A DNA stretch of 64,000 bases from Cellulomonas humilata (lineage in GTDB: Bacteria; Actinomycetota; Actinomycetes; Actinomycetales; Cellulomonadaceae): positions 434,001 to 498,000 of the forward strand of contig NZ_JAUSVB010000003.1 in NCBI RefSeq assembly GCF_030814415.1, in the 5' to 3' direction. A model generated the notes under the pieces. That model saw nothing but the letters and a program-made list of their open reading frames with translations, did not search any database and was not told where the DNA came from. Of the stretch, positions 26,926 to 37,234 are shown piece after piece. The position numbers were made by a program, and so were the translations under genes. Numbering within the stretch: the first letter of the stretch is position 1; each line of letters begins with the position of its first letter.

Positions 26926-28097
26926 CGAGCACGAGCACTGCGGCCGCCGTCACGGCGGACGCGACGGGCGGTGCTGCGCTCGAGCTCGGCGGCGTGACCA
27001 AGTCGTTCGGGCAGTTCGTCGCGGTGGACGACCTGACGCTCGAGGTCCCGTCCGGGTCGTTCTTCGCCCTCCTCGGCCCGTCCGGGTGCGGCAAGACGAC
27101 GACGCTGCGGATGGTCGCCGGCCTGGAGCAGCCCACCGCGGGGACCATCACGCTCGGTGGCCAGGACGTGACCGGCACCCGGGCGCACCAGCGTCCCGTG
27201 AACACCGTGTTCCAGAGCTATGCGCTGTTCCCGCACCTCACGGTCGGCGAGAACGTGGCGTTCGGGCTGAAGCGCTCGCGGGCGAAGGACGTCGCCGCGC
27301 GGGTGGCCGACGGTCTCGACCTGGTCGAGCTGGGCCACCTCGCCCACCGCAAGCCCGCCCAGCTCTCTGGGGGGCAGCAGCAGCGGGTGGCTCTCGCCCG
27401 GGCGCTGGTGAACCGCCCGGCGCTGCTGCTCCTGGACGAGCCGCTGGGGGCGCTCGACCTCAAGCTCCGTCGCCAGATGCAGCTCGAGCTCAAGCGCATC
27501 CAGACCGAGGTGGGCCTCACGTTCGTGCACGTCACGCACGACCAGGAGGAGGCCATGACGATGGCCGACACGGTCGCCGTGATGAACCACGGGCGCATCG
27601 AGCAGCTGGGCTCGCCGGCCGACCTGTACGAGCTGCCGCGGACCGCGTTCGTCGCCAACTTCCTGGGCCAGTCCAACCTCGTCGCGGGCACGGTCACCGA
27701 GCGGCTGACGAAGCGTGGCCTGCTGGGGGTCGACGTGCGTGGGACGCGCGTCCTGGTCCCCGCGGCGCGTGCGGTGAGCTCGGACGGTGCGGTGCTCGTC
27801 GGGGCACGGCCGGAGAAGATGCGGCTGCTCGTCGGGGACCAGGCGCCGGGTCGGGGCGACAACGTGCTCGGTCCCGGGACGGTCACCGACGTCTCGTTCA
27901 TGGGCGTGAGCACGCAGTACCAGGTGGAGATCCCGGGCCTCGGGACGTTCGGCGTCTTCGCGCAGAACCTGCTGGGCGGTGCCACGGTCACGGTCGGGAC
28001 GTCCGTGCGGCTGGCCTGGGCCGTCGACTTCACGTTCGGGCTGGACGGCGCGCAGGCCCGCGACGACGGCGCGGTCGACCTGGACGACGAGCCGTGA
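26922..28097 (+). CDS. potA: Polyamine ABC transporter ATPase (PotA-like)
   Basis: The ATP-binding subunit has 391 residues from ATG 26922, which overlaps the potD stop. Walker A is GPSGCGKTT at 52-60, the signature QLSGGQQQRVALARAL at 148-162, and Walker B LLLLDEPLGALDLK. The switch motif is HVTHDQEEAMTMAD. Residues about 290-380 form the TOBE-type C-terminal domain typical of MalK/PotA (VLVGARPEKMRL). QRPVNTVFQSYALFPHL is characteristic of polyamine ATPases. It is coupled to potB by a GTGA overlap. Confidence 0.93.
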   Translation: MTSTSTAAAVTADATGGAALELGGVTKSFGQFVAVDDLTLEVPSGSFFALLGPSGCGKTTTLRMVAGLEQPTAGTITLGGQDVTGTRAHQRPVNTVFQSYALFPHLTVGENVAFGLKRSRAKDVAARVADGLDLVELGHLAHRKPAQLSGGQQQRVALARALVNRPALLLLDEPLGALDLKLRRQMQLELKRIQTEVGLTFVHVTHDQEEAMTMADTVAVMNHGRIEQLGSPADLYELPRTAFVANFLGQSNLVAGTVTERLTKRGLLGVDVRGTRVLVPAARAVSSDGAVLVGARPEKMRLLVGDQAPGRGDNVLGPGTVTDVSFMGVSTQYQVEIPGLGTFGVFAQNLLGGATVTVGTSVRLAWAVDFTFGLDGAQARDDGAVDLDDEP

Positions 28098-29014
28098 GCA
28101 TCACGGCCGCGCTCGGCGACAGCGTCGCGGGAGTCGCCGCCGAGCCTCCGCGCCGCCGCGCACGTCGCGCACACCTGTTCCTCCTCGGACCGGGCGTGGT
28201 CTACCTCGTCCTGTTCTTCGTCGTGCCCGTCGGCGCCCTGCTGGCGACGTCGCTGTACGTGCCGGTGCCCGGCGGCGACGTGGGGGAGTACCAGCCCGCG
28301 TTCCACTGGCAGAACTACGTCGACTCGCTCGCCCAGTTCTGGCCCGCTCTCCTGCGCTCGTTCTGGTTCGCGTTCCTGGCCACCGTCGCCGCGCTGGTCA
28401 TCGGCTACCCGATGGCGTACGTCATCGCGGTGCGCGCCCGAGGCCGCAAGCTCCTCCAAGGGCTGCTGCTCGTGCTGGTCGTCGCGCCGTTCTTCACCAG
28501 CTTCATCCTGCGCACCATCGCGTGGAAGCAGATCCTGGCAGACGACGCCTTCGTCGTGACGGCCATGCACTTCCTGCACCTGCTGCCCGCCGACGCCCGG
28601 CTGACCGCGACCCCGTTCGCGGTGGTCAGCGGCCTGACCTACAACTTCCTGCCGTTCATGGTGCTGCCCATCTTCGCGGCCCTGGAGCGGCTGGACTCCC
28701 GGCTCCTGGAGGCCGGTGCGGACCTGTACGCGTCACCCGCCACGACCTTCCGCACGGTCACCTGGCCGCTGAGCATGCCCGGGGTCGTCGCCGGCACCCT
28801 GCTGGTGTTCATCCCCGCCGCCGGTGACTACGTGAACGCCTCGCTGCTCGGGAACAACACGAACACGACGATGATCGGGCAGGTCATCGACGCCCGGTTC
28901 TTCAAGGTGCTCGACTATCCGACGGCCGCGTCCTTGTCGGTGGTGCTGATGGTGGCGATCCTGGTGCTCGTGGGTGCGTACATCCGACGCTCCGGCACGG
29001 AGGACCTCCTGTGA
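28094..29014 (+). CDS. potB: Polyamine ABC transporter permease (PotB-like)
   Basis: This permease has 306 residues and about six membrane spans (first span near residues 28-50, LFLLGPGVVYLVLFFVVPV). The EAA loop that docks on PotA is visible as LLEAGADLYASPATTFRTVT. The GTG overlaps the potA stop. It pairs with the next gene as a heterodimeric channel. The N-terminus has a basic RRRARR patch that should stay inside. Confidence 0.91.
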   Translation: MSITAALGDSVAGVAAEPPRRRARRAHLFLLGPGVVYLVLFFVVPVGALLATSLYVPVPGGDVGEYQPAFHWQNYVDSLAQFWPALLRSFWFAFLATVAALVIGYPMAYVIAVRARGRKLLQGLLLVLVVAPFFTSFILRTIAWKQILADDAFVVTAMHFLHLLPADARLTATPFAVVSGLTYNFLPFMVLPIFAALERLDSRLLEAGADLYASPATTFRTVTWPLSMPGVVAGTLLVFIPAAGDYVNASLLGNNTNTTMIGQVIDARFFKVLDYPTAASLSVVLMVAILVLVGAYIRRSGTEDLL

Positions 29015-29877
29015 CGGCGGTCCTCGACCGGGCGGGCGAGTCCACGACGGTGCCGACACCGGAGCGTCCGCCGCGTCGCCCGCGCCGTCGCCTCGGAGAC
29101 ATGATCGTCCCGGTCTTCGCCGCGCTCGCGTTCGTCTACCTGCTCGTCCCGGTCGCCTACACCGTCGTGTTCTCGTTCAACGACGCCGGCAAGACCAACC
29201 TCGTGTGGCAGGGCTTCACGCTGGCGAACTGGCAGAACCCCTGCGGTGCGCCGCAGGTGTGCGAGGCGTTCGCCAACTCCCTGCAGGTCGGCGTCGTCTC
29301 GACGCTGATCGCGACCGCGCTGGGCACGCTGGTCGCGATCGCGCTGGTCCGGTTCCGGTTCCGCGGGCGTGCATCGACGAACCTGCTGATCTTCCTGCCG
29401 ATGTCGACGCCCGAGGTCGTGCTCGGCGCAGCCCTGCTCGCGCAGTTCCTGACCGTGCGCGTCCCGCTCGGCTTCGGCACGGTCGTCGCGGCCCACGTGC
29501 TGTTCTGCATCAGCTTCGTCGTCGTCACCGTCAAGGCGCGCGTCGCCAGTCTGGACCCCGCGCTCGAGGAGGCCGCGGCCGACCTGTACGCGTCGCCGTG
29601 GCAGGCGTTCTGGCGCGTCACGTTCCCGCTGCTGATCCCGGGCATCGCCGCGGCGGCGCTCCTCGCGTTCAGCCTCAGCTTCGACGACTTCATCGTCACC
29701 AACTTCACGTCCGGCTCGTACACGACGTTCCCCAAGTTCGTGTACGTGTCTGCCACCCGTGGCATCCCGCCGCAGGCGAACGTGATCAGCTCGTTCATGT
29801 TCGTCCTGGCCCTCGCGATCGTCGTGCTGGTCCAGGTGCTCGGCTATGCCCGGGGCAAGCGGCTCCGGACCCGTTGA
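29011..29877 (+). CDS. potC: Polyamine ABC transporter permease (PotC-like)
   Basis: The second permease has 288 residues and about six spans, beginning after a 30-residue basic, Pro/Arg-rich N-terminus. The EAA loop reads LEEAAADLYASPWQAFWRVT, nearly the same as in PotB. SFDDFIVTNFTSG in the last third is characteristic of PotC proteins. The GTG overlaps the potB stop (GTGA). The operon therefore gives the standard PotDABC set, with the saccharopine-dehydrogenase-like gene starting 17 bp later. Confidence 0.92.
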   Translation: MTAVLDRAGESTTVPTPERPPRRPRRRLGDMIVPVFAALAFVYLLVPVAYTVVFSFNDAGKTNLVWQGFTLANWQNPCGAPQVCEAFANSLQVGVVSTLIATALGTLVAIALVRFRFRGRASTNLLIFLPMSTPEVVLGAALLAQFLTVRVPLGFGTVVAAHVLFCISFVVVTVKARVASLDPALEEAAADLYASPWQAFWRVTFPLLIPGIAAAALLAFSLSFDDFIVTNFTSGSYTTFPKFVYVSATRGIPPQANVISSFMFVLALAIVVLVQVLGYARGKRLRTR

Positions 29878-29894
29878 ACGCGGAGGCACGGCTC

Positions 29895-31178
29895 GTGCGG
29901 ATCCTGGTGGTCGGAAGTGGTGGGGTGGGCGACGCGGTCGCCCGGATCGCGGCTCGTCGGACGTTCTTCGAGCGGCTCGTCGTGGCCGACGTGGACCTGG
30001 GACGGTCGCAGCGCACGGTCGGGGCCGCGAGCGCGCACGACGTGGTGGGTGACCGGTTCGTCGCGGCGGCGGTCGACGCGTCGAGCGCTGACGCCGTGGA
30101 GGCGCTGGTCCGCGAGCACGGTGCCACGCACGTGCTCAACGCGGTCGACCCGCGGTTCGTGCTGCCGATCTTCGAGGGGGTGCGGGCGGCCGGGGCGCAC
30201 TACCTCGACATGGCGATGTCGCTGTCCCACGCGCACCCGGAGCGCCCGTACGAGCTGCCGGGCGTCAAGCTGGGCGACGAGCAGTTCGCGCAGGCCGACG
30301 GGTGGGAGGCGGACGGGCAGCTGGCGCTGGTCGGCATCGGGGTGGAGCCTGGCCTGTCCGACGTGTTCGCGCGCTACGCGGCGGACCACCTGTTCTCCGC
30401 GATCGACGAGCTCGGCGTGCGCGACGGCGCCAACCTCGAGGTCGTCGGCGACGACGGTGAGCCGATCTTCGCGCCGTCGTTCTCCATCTGGACGACGATC
30501 GAGGAGTGCCTCAACCCGCCGGTGATCTGGTCGGCGGACCGTGCCGAGGCCGGCGCCGGGCTGGAAGACGGGTGGTTCACCGTCGCGCCGTTCCACGAGC
30601 CGGAGGTGTTCCGGTTCCCCGACCCGATCGGCGACGTCGAGTGCGTCCACGTGGAGCACGAGGAGGTGCTCCTCATGCCGCGCTGGGTCGACGCCCGGAA
30701 GGTGACCTTCAAGTACGGCCTGGGCGAGGAGTTCATCGGCGTGCTCCGGACGCTGCACCGTCTGGGACTGGACAGGACGGAGCCGGTGACGGTCCGCGGC
30801 GTGCCGGTGAGCCCGCGCGACGTGGTCGCCGCGGCGCTGCCCGACCCGGCGACGATCGGCCCCCGCATGACCGGGTCCACGTGCGCCGGGCTGCTGGTGA
30901 CCGGCACGGGCGTGGACGGCTCGCCGCGCGAGGTGTACCTCTACCACCTGGTGGACAACGCCTGGTCGATGGCCGAGTACGGCGCGCAGTGCGTGGTGTG
31001 GCAGACGGCCGTCAACCCGGTCGTCGCGCTCGAGCTCCTGGCCGCCGGCACCTGGTCGGGGGCGGGTGTGCTCGGCCCCGAGGCGTTCGACGCCGTCCCG
31101 TTCCTCGAGCTCCTGGCGGCGCCGACCCCGCAGGGCTACGGCTCGCCGTGGGGGATGGAGGAGCGCGACCCCGCCTAG
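29895..31178 (+). CDS. Saccharopine-dehydrogenase-like reductase in the polyamine operon
   Basis: This protein has 427 residues, from GTG 29895 with GGAGG about 8 nt upstream, 17 bp after potC. VRILVVGSGGVGDAVARIAA is the NAD(P) Rossmann start. The middle and C-terminal parts follow the saccharopine dehydrogenase / carboxynorspermidine dehydrogenase layout: GVEPGLSDVFARYAADHLF, VEHEEVLLMPRW, ALPDPATIGPRMTGSTCAG. Family members reductively join an amine to an aldehyde, or reverse this. Here the amine may be a polyamine; the exact reaction is unknown to me. Its stop TAG forms a CTAG overlap with the stop of gabT on the other strand. Confidence 0.78.
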   Translation: MRILVVGSGGVGDAVARIAARRTFFERLVVADVDLGRSQRTVGAASAHDVVGDRFVAAAVDASSADAVEALVREHGATHVLNAVDPRFVLPIFEGVRAAGAHYLDMAMSLSHAHPERPYELPGVKLGDEQFAQADGWEADGQLALVGIGVEPGLSDVFARYAADHLFSAIDELGVRDGANLEVVGDDGEPIFAPSFSIWTTIEECLNPPVIWSADRAEAGAGLEDGWFTVAPFHEPEVFRFPDPIGDVECVHVEHEEVLLMPRWVDARKVTFKYGLGEEFIGVLRTLHRLGLDRTEPVTVRGVPVSPRDVVAAALPDPATIGPRMTGSTCAGLLVTGTGVDGSPREVYLYHLVDNAWSMAEYGAQCVVWQTAVNPVVALELLAAGTWSGAGVLGPEAFDAVPFLELLAAPTPQGYGSPWGMEERDPA

Positions 31179-32521
31179 AGCGCGCGGAGCTCGTCCTCGA
31201 GCACGGTCAGGGCCTCGTCGAGGAGGTCGTGCCCGATCACCAGCGGCGGGAGCAGGCGCAGCACGTTCCCCCAGGTCCCGCAGGTGAGCACCAGGACGCC
31301 CTGCGCCGCGCACGCCGCCGCCACCTTCTGGGCACCGGCCTTGTCGGGCTCGAGCGTGCCGGGGCGGACCAGCTCGACCGCGAGCATCGCTCCTCGGCCG
31401 CGCACCTCCGCCACGGCCGGGACCTCGTCGCGGAGGGCCGTCAGACGGGGGACGACCGCCGCCTCGATCGCCCGCGCGGCGGCCGCGAGGTCGTCGCGCT
31501 CGTAGATCTCGAGCGTCGCCAGGGCCGCTGCGCACGCCAGGGGGTTCCCGCCGAACGTGCCGCCCAGCCCGCCCGCGTGCACGGCGTCGAGCAGCTCGGC
31601 CCGCCCGGTCACGGCACCGAGCGGCAGGCCGCCCGCAATGCCCTTGGCCATGGCGACGAGGTCCGGGACGACGTCCTCGTGATCCATCGCGAACATCGCG
31701 CCCGTCCGCGCGAAGCCGGTCTGCACCTCGTCGGCGACGAGCACGATGCCGCGGTCGGCCGCCCACCCCGCGAGGGTCGACAGGAACCCGGGCGCCGGGA
31801 CGACGAAGCCCCCCTCGCCGAGGATCGGCTCGACGACGAGCGCGGCCACCTGGTCGGCGCCCACCTGGCGCTCAGCCACGCCGATGGCCCGCAGCGCCGC
31901 CTGCTTCCCCGTCATCCCCGCGGGGTCGCGCAGCGGGTACGACGCCGGCACGCGGTAGACCTCGCCGGCGAACGGCCCGAAGCCCGTCTTGTAGGGCATG
32001 GCACGCGCGGTCATCGCCATCGTGAGGTTGGTGCGCCCGTGGTAGGCGTGGTCGAGCACGAGGACCGCCGGGCGGCCGGTGGCGCGGCGCGCGATCTTCA
32101 CGGCGTTCTCGACGGCCTCGGCGCCGGAGTTGACCAGGACCGACCGCTTGTCGTGGGTGCCGGGGGTGATCCGCGCCAGCGCCTCGCAGACGGCGACGTA
32201 CTCCTCGTACGGGCTGATCATGAAGCAGGTGTGCGTGAAGTCGGCCGCCTGTGCGGCGACCGCCGCGGTGACCTCGGGGGCGCTCGCCCCGACGGAGGTG
32301 ACCGCGATGCCGGAGCCCAGGTCGATCAGCACGTTGCCGTCGACGTCCTCGATCACCGCACCCGACGCCCGGGCCACGTAGACCGGCAGCGTCGACGACA
32401 CACCGGACGCGACCGCAGCCGCGCGACGCTCGCCGAGCGCGACGGAGCGCGGTCCAGGGATCTGTGTGTGCAGGGCGCGGTGCTGCTCGAGGGGAGGCAC
32501 CGGGGCGGAAACGGTGGTCAT
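31175..32521 (-). CDS. gabT: 4-aminobutyrate aminotransferase
   Basis: GabT transfers the amino group of GABA to 2-oxoglutarate, giving succinate semialdehyde. The protein has 448 residues, a normal length. SVLVNSGAEAVENAVKIARR binds PLP phosphate. DHAYHGRTNLTMAMTA, VVEPILGEGGFVVP and GIVLVADEVQTGFARTGAMF are classic class III motifs, and the PLP lysine is in AMAKGIAGGLPLGA. It converges tail-to-tail with the preceding gene, sharing CTAG. No succinate-semialdehyde dehydrogenase lies in the window, so the last step must be encoded elsewhere. The 207 bp between its start and rseP show no clear element. Confidence 0.92.
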   Translation of the reverse strand: MTTVSAPVPPLEQHRALHTQIPGPRSVALGERRAAAVASGVSSTLPVYVARASGAVIEDVDGNVLIDLGSGIAVTSVGASAPEVTAAVAAQAADFTHTCFMISPYEEYVAVCEALARITPGTHDKRSVLVNSGAEAVENAVKIARRATGRPAVLVLDHAYHGRTNLTMAMTARAMPYKTGFGPFAGEVYRVPASYPLRDPAGMTGKQAALRAIGVAERQVGADQVAALVVEPILGEGGFVVPAPGFLSTLAGWAADRGIVLVADEVQTGFARTGAMFAMDHEDVVPDLVAMAKGIAGGLPLGAVTGRAELLDAVHAGGLGGTFGGNPLACAAALATLEIYERDDLAAAARAIEAAVVPRLTALRDEVPAVAEVRGRGAMLAVELVRPGTLEPDKAGAQKVAAACAAQGVLVLTCGTWGNVLRLLPPLVIGHDLLDEALTVLEDELRAL

Positions 32522-32728
32522 AGGGGGACGCTAGTGCCGATCTCGTGCTCGGGAAAGGATCACACGACGAAATCCGCCGACCGCCGGATCGCACGTCGAG
32601 TCGGCTGATCGGGTGACCTGAGCGTGCGTTCAGGGGGTTCCCAGGGACAGGAGGCAAGATGTCCTCCGCGGAGTCGGTCGTGACCCCGCTTCCTCGCGCG
32701 TGCGTGGGGGCTGCTGACGGAGGGGTCG

Positions 32729-34039
32729 ATGGAGTACCTGGTCGCTGTGCTCATCGTGTTCGTGGTGCTGCTGCTGTCCATCGGGCTGCACGAGGTCGGC
32801 CACATGGTGCCCGCCAAGCGCTTCGGTGTCCGGGTGAGCCACTACATGGTCGGCTTCGGCCCGACCCTGTGGTCACGCACCCGGGGGGAGACGGAGTACG
32901 GCTTCAAGGCGATCCCGCTCGGTGGCTACGTGCGCCTCGTCGGCATGTACCCGCCCGACGCTGCCGTGGGCAACCCGCCGGCGCGCACCTGGACCGGCCG
33001 GCTCGCCCGCGACGCCCGCCAGGCCAGCGCCGAGGAGATCCGGCCCGGTGAGGACGGGCGCGCCTTCTACCACCTGTCCACGCCCAAGAAGCTGGTCGTG
33101 ATGCTCGGCGGCCCGGTGATGAACCTGTTCATCGCGATCTTCCTGATGGCGATCGTGCTGGTCGGGATCGGTCTCCCGACGGTGACCACCAACCTCGCCG
33201 GCGTCTCGCAGTGCGTCATCCCCGCCGATGCCGACCAGGCGCGCGAGTGCACCGCGGCCGACGAGTCCGCGCCCGCCGCGGCGGCCGGCATCGAGCCGGG
33301 CGACACCGTCGTGTCCTACGACGGCACCGAGATCACGTCCTGGGACCAGCTGTCCGGCCTCATCCGCGCCACCGGCGCGGAGGCCGTCCCGATCGTCGTC
33401 GAGCGCGACGGCGAGCGCGTGGACCTCACGATCACGCCGGTCGTCGCGGACCGTCCCGTCTACGACGAGAACGACGAGCTGGTCGTCGACAGCGCCGGCG
33501 ACCCCGTGACGGAGCCAGTCGGGTTCCTCGGCATCACCCCCGCGCAGGAGCTGGTCCGGCAGTCCCCGCTGGACGTGGTCGGCGTCGTGGCCGACACCAC
33601 GTGGCAGACGATCACCGTGGTGGCCACGCTGCCCGCCCGCGTCGGCGACCTGGTCGAGTCGCAGGTGAACGGCACCCCGCGGGACACCAACAGCATCGTC
33701 GGCGTGGTCGGCATCGGCCGGTTCGCCGGGGAGATCGCCTCGACCGACGGCATCGAGTGGCAGCTCAAGGCCGCCGCCCTCCTGCAGATGCTCGCCACGC
33801 TGAACATCGCCCTGTTCGTCTTCAACCTCATCCCGCTCCCGCCGCTCGACGGCGGGCACGTGGCTGCAGCCCTCTGGGAGGGCGGCCGACGGCAGGTCGC
33901 TCGACTGCGCGGGCTGCCCCGGCCCGGTCCGTTCGACTCGGCCAAGCTGGTCCCGCTCGCGTACTCGGTGTTCGTCCTGCTCGGCGCCGTCGGCCTGCTG
34001 CTCATCTACGCCGACATCGTCAACCCGGTGCAGATCTGA
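32729..34039 (+). CDS. rseP: Site-2 intramembrane metalloprotease
   Basis: This M50 protease (RseP/Rip1 type) cuts membrane-bound anti-sigma factors or other single-span substrates. It has 436 residues. HEVGH with His21, Glu22 and His25 sits in the first span. A PDZ domain is near residues 190-260 (AAGIEPGDTVVSYDGTEI). The C-terminal zinc-ligand motif is NLIPLPPLDGGH. GGAGGGG is 3 to 8 nt before the ATG. It normally follows dxr directly in actinobacteria; here 12 kb of polyamine genes intervene. ispG follows by 81 bp. Confidence 0.93.
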   Translation: MEYLVAVLIVFVVLLLSIGLHEVGHMVPAKRFGVRVSHYMVGFGPTLWSRTRGETEYGFKAIPLGGYVRLVGMYPPDAAVGNPPARTWTGRLARDARQASAEEIRPGEDGRAFYHLSTPKKLVVMLGGPVMNLFIAIFLMAIVLVGIGLPTVTTNLAGVSQCVIPADADQARECTAADESAPAAAAGIEPGDTVVSYDGTEITSWDQLSGLIRATGAEAVPIVVERDGERVDLTITPVVADRPVYDENDELVVDSAGDPVTEPVGFLGITPAQELVRQSPLDVVGVVADTTWQTITVVATLPARVGDLVESQVNGTPRDTNSIVGVVGIGRFAGEIASTDGIEWQLKAAALLQMLATLNIALFVFNLIPLPPLDGGHVAAALWEGGRRQVARLRGLPRPGPFDSAKLVPLAYSVFVLLGAVGLLLIYADIVNPVQI

Positions 34040-34108
34040 CGCGTGGGAACCCTGGGGTGATCTCGTGCACACCCGCCCCCGCGGGCAGGCGCGTCACCTG
34101 CCGGGTGC

Positions 34109-34114
34109 GATGAT
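34109..34114 (+). promoter_or_regulatory. Putative -10 box for a leaderless ispG mRNA
   Basis: GATGAT is followed by six bases and the GTG of ispG at 34121, so initiation at +7 would fall on the start codon. No ribosome-binding sequence precedes the GTG, which supports a leaderless message. Confidence 0.45.
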
Positions 34115-34120
34115 GAACTC

Positions 34121-35281
<1,161 letters not shown>

Positions 35282-35358
35282 GGTGCTGGCGCCCAGCTTC
35301 ACTCGATCGACGTGTCGGACAAGGGGTGAACCGGACGCCCGTGGTGCAGGATCTACCC

Positions 35359-36273
35359 ATGGTGCAACGCCGCGCTGCTCTGCTCGACGGTCGGGCCGGA
35401 GGTCGGGTCCTCGGTGACGTCGACCTCGAAGCCGCGCTGGCCGTCTGTGCGCGGGACGCCGTCGGCTCGGTCCTGGCGACCGCCCGGCTCGAGCAGGCCG
35501 TGGGCCGGTCGCTGCGTGCCGCGGGCGGGACGCTGTGGGGCTACGAGGAGGGCGGCGAGCTCCTCGCCATCTGCTACGCCGGGGCGAACATGGTCCCGGT
35601 CATCCCCGTCGACGACCCCCACGTGGTGAGCCGGGCGCTCGACGCCTTCGCCGGGCTCGCGCGCGGACAGGGTCGCCGCTGCTCGTCGATCGTCGGGCCC
35701 GCCGAGGCCGTACTCGGGCTGTGGGCCAGGCTCCGCTACTTCTGGCCGGCTGCGCGCGAGGTCCGCGAGGACCAGCCGTCCATGGTGATCGAGCACGCGC
35801 CGCTGATCACGGCCGACCCCCGCGTGCGGCGTTCGCTGCCCGACGAGTTCGACATCGTGCTCCCGGCCTGCGTCCGGATGTTCACCGAGGAGGTCGGCTA
35901 CTCGCCGGTCAGCGGTCCTGGGGGACCGTACGAGACGCGGGTGCACGGGCTGATCGCCCAGGGGCGCTCGTTCGTGCGGATCGACCGGCCCGAGGGCGTC
36001 GTGGGCCGTCGACGCTCGGGCGACGTCGTGTTCAAGGCCGAGCTCGGCGCCGTCGCCGGGGGAGTGGCGCAGGTGCAGGGCGTGTGGGTGGCACCGGACC
36101 GGCGCGGCGAACGGCTCTCGGAGACCGGGATGGCCGCCGTGGTGCAGATCGCGCGCGGTGAGGTGGCGCCGCTGGTGTCCCTGTACGTGAACAGCTACAA
36201 CACGCGGGCGCTCGCGGCGTACCGCGCGGTGGGCTTCCGCCAGGTCGGCACGTACGCCACCGTCCTGTTCTGA
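35359..36273 (+). CDS. DUF4081-containing GNAT N-acetyltransferase
   Basis: This protein has 304 residues from ATG 35359 with AGGA about 8 nt upstream; an earlier GTG at 35326 is possible. The first half matches the DUF4081 module found beside ispG in actinobacteria (YEEGGELLAICYAGANMVPV). The second half is a GNAT fold: VAQVQGVWVAPDRRGERLSE holds the acetyl-CoA motif A, and SLYVNSYNTRALAAYRAVGF is motif B. It resembles the mycobacterial gene after gcpE. The acceptor substrate is unknown. It ends 4 bp from the convergent Fpg gene. Confidence 0.86.
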   Translation: MVQRRAALLDGRAGGRVLGDVDLEAALAVCARDAVGSVLATARLEQAVGRSLRAAGGTLWGYEEGGELLAICYAGANMVPVIPVDDPHVVSRALDAFAGLARGQGRRCSSIVGPAEAVLGLWARLRYFWPAAREVREDQPSMVIEHAPLITADPRVRRSLPDEFDIVLPACVRMFTEEVGYSPVSGPGGPYETRVHGLIAQGRSFVRIDRPEGVVGRRRSGDVVFKAELGAVAGGVAQVQGVWVAPDRRGERLSETGMAAVVQIARGEVAPLVSLYVNSYNTRALAAYRAVGFRQVGTYATVLF

Positions 36274-36277
36274 CGGG

Positions 36278-37168
36278 TCAGCGGAGCAGGCGGGACATCC
36301 GCCGGTCCGCGAGCGGCTTGCCGCCCGTCTGGCACGTCGGGCAGTACTGCAGCGACGAGTCCGCGAACGACACCTCGTGCACGGTGTCCCCGCACGGCAC
36401 GTCGTCCCACCCGGGACACGGCTGACCCGTCCGTCCGTGCACCTTCATGCCGCGACGCTTGGCGTCCTTGAGCTCGATCGCAGGCTTTCCCGACGCCGAC
36501 TCCACGGCCCCCGTGAGGACCTCGCGGATCGCCTCCCAGAGGACCCGGGTGCGCTCCGCGTCGAACGACTTCGTCATCGCGAACGGGCTCATCCGGGCGG
36601 CGAGCAGGATCTCGTCGGAGTACGCGTTGCCGATCCCCGCGATCGTCCCCTGGTCGCGCAGCAGGCCCTTGACCTGCTGGTTGCGCGACGCGAGCAGCTC
36701 CGCCAGGCGGTCCTCCGTGAACTCGTCGGAGAGCGGCTCCACGCCCAGCGTCGCGATCTGCGGGACGTTGGTCGGGTCCTCGACGACGTGCACGGCGAGC
36801 CGTTTGCGGGTGCCCGCCTCGGTCAGGTCGAACCCGGAGCCGTCGTCGAGGCGGACCCGCAGCGCGAGCGGTGACTTCCCCGGCCGGACGGGATTGGTCG
36901 ACAGCTGCTCCGACCAGCGGACCCAGCCGGCGCGCGACAGGTGCCAGATCAGGTGCAGCGGCTCACCCGTCGACGTCGCCACCATGAGGTCCAGCCACTT
37001 GCCGTGCCGCTGCACGTCGACCACCGTGCCGCCGACGAGTGCGTCGGGCGGGGGCCTGAACGTCTTCAGCGCGCTGATCGCACCGATCGACACCTCGGTC
37101 ACGGCGCGGCCGTCCGCGCGCCCGCGCAGGAACTGCGCGAGCGCCTCGACCTCGGGAAGCTCGGGCAC
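36278..37168 (-). CDS. Fpg/Nei-family DNA glycosylase
   Basis: This base-excision glycosylase/lyase has 296 residues. The GTG start gives [16 protein letters not shown], so after start-Met removal Pro becomes the catalytic N-terminus and Glu follows. [23 protein letters not shown] is the helix-two-turn-helix. The C-terminus carries a C4 zinc finger (CPGWDDVPC ... [10 protein letters not shown]) and ends with RMSRLLR. Family members remove oxidised purines or pyrimidines, and the subtype cannot be fixed by eye. It is divergent from proS by 66 bp. Confidence 0.88.
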   Translation of the reverse strand: MPELPEVEALAQFLRGRADGRAVTEVSIGAISALKTFRPPPDALVGGTVVDVQRHGKWLDLMVATSTGEPLHLIWHLSRAGWVRWSEQLSTNPVRPGKSPLALRVRLDDGSGFDLTEAGTRKRLAVHVVEDPTNVPQIATLGVEPLSDEFTEDRLAELLASRNQQVKGLLRDQGTIAGIGNAYSDEILLAARMSPFAMTKSFDAERTRVLWEAIREVLTGAVESASGKPAIELKDAKRRGMKVHGRTGQPCPGWDDVPCGDTVHEVSFADSSLQYCPTCQTGGKPLADRRMSRLLR

Positions 37169-37222
37169 GCGCCCATCGTGGCGTACGCCGTAATCTCGTG
37201 CGAGCCACTCGGCGCAGGCAAC

Positions 37223-37228
37223 TACGCT
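37223..37228 (+). promoter_or_regulatory. Putative -10 box for a leaderless proS mRNA
   Basis: TACGCT lies six bases before the proS ATG at 37235 and no ribosome-binding sequence is present. The intergenic space to the divergent glycosylase is only 66 bp, so a leaderless transcript fits. Confidence 0.4.
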
Positions 37229-37234
37229 CCTCCC

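Noticed and set aside
20723..32521. Polyamine island as a recent mobile element
   Set aside because: No integrase, transposase, tRNA site or terminal repeats, and codon use matches the flanks.
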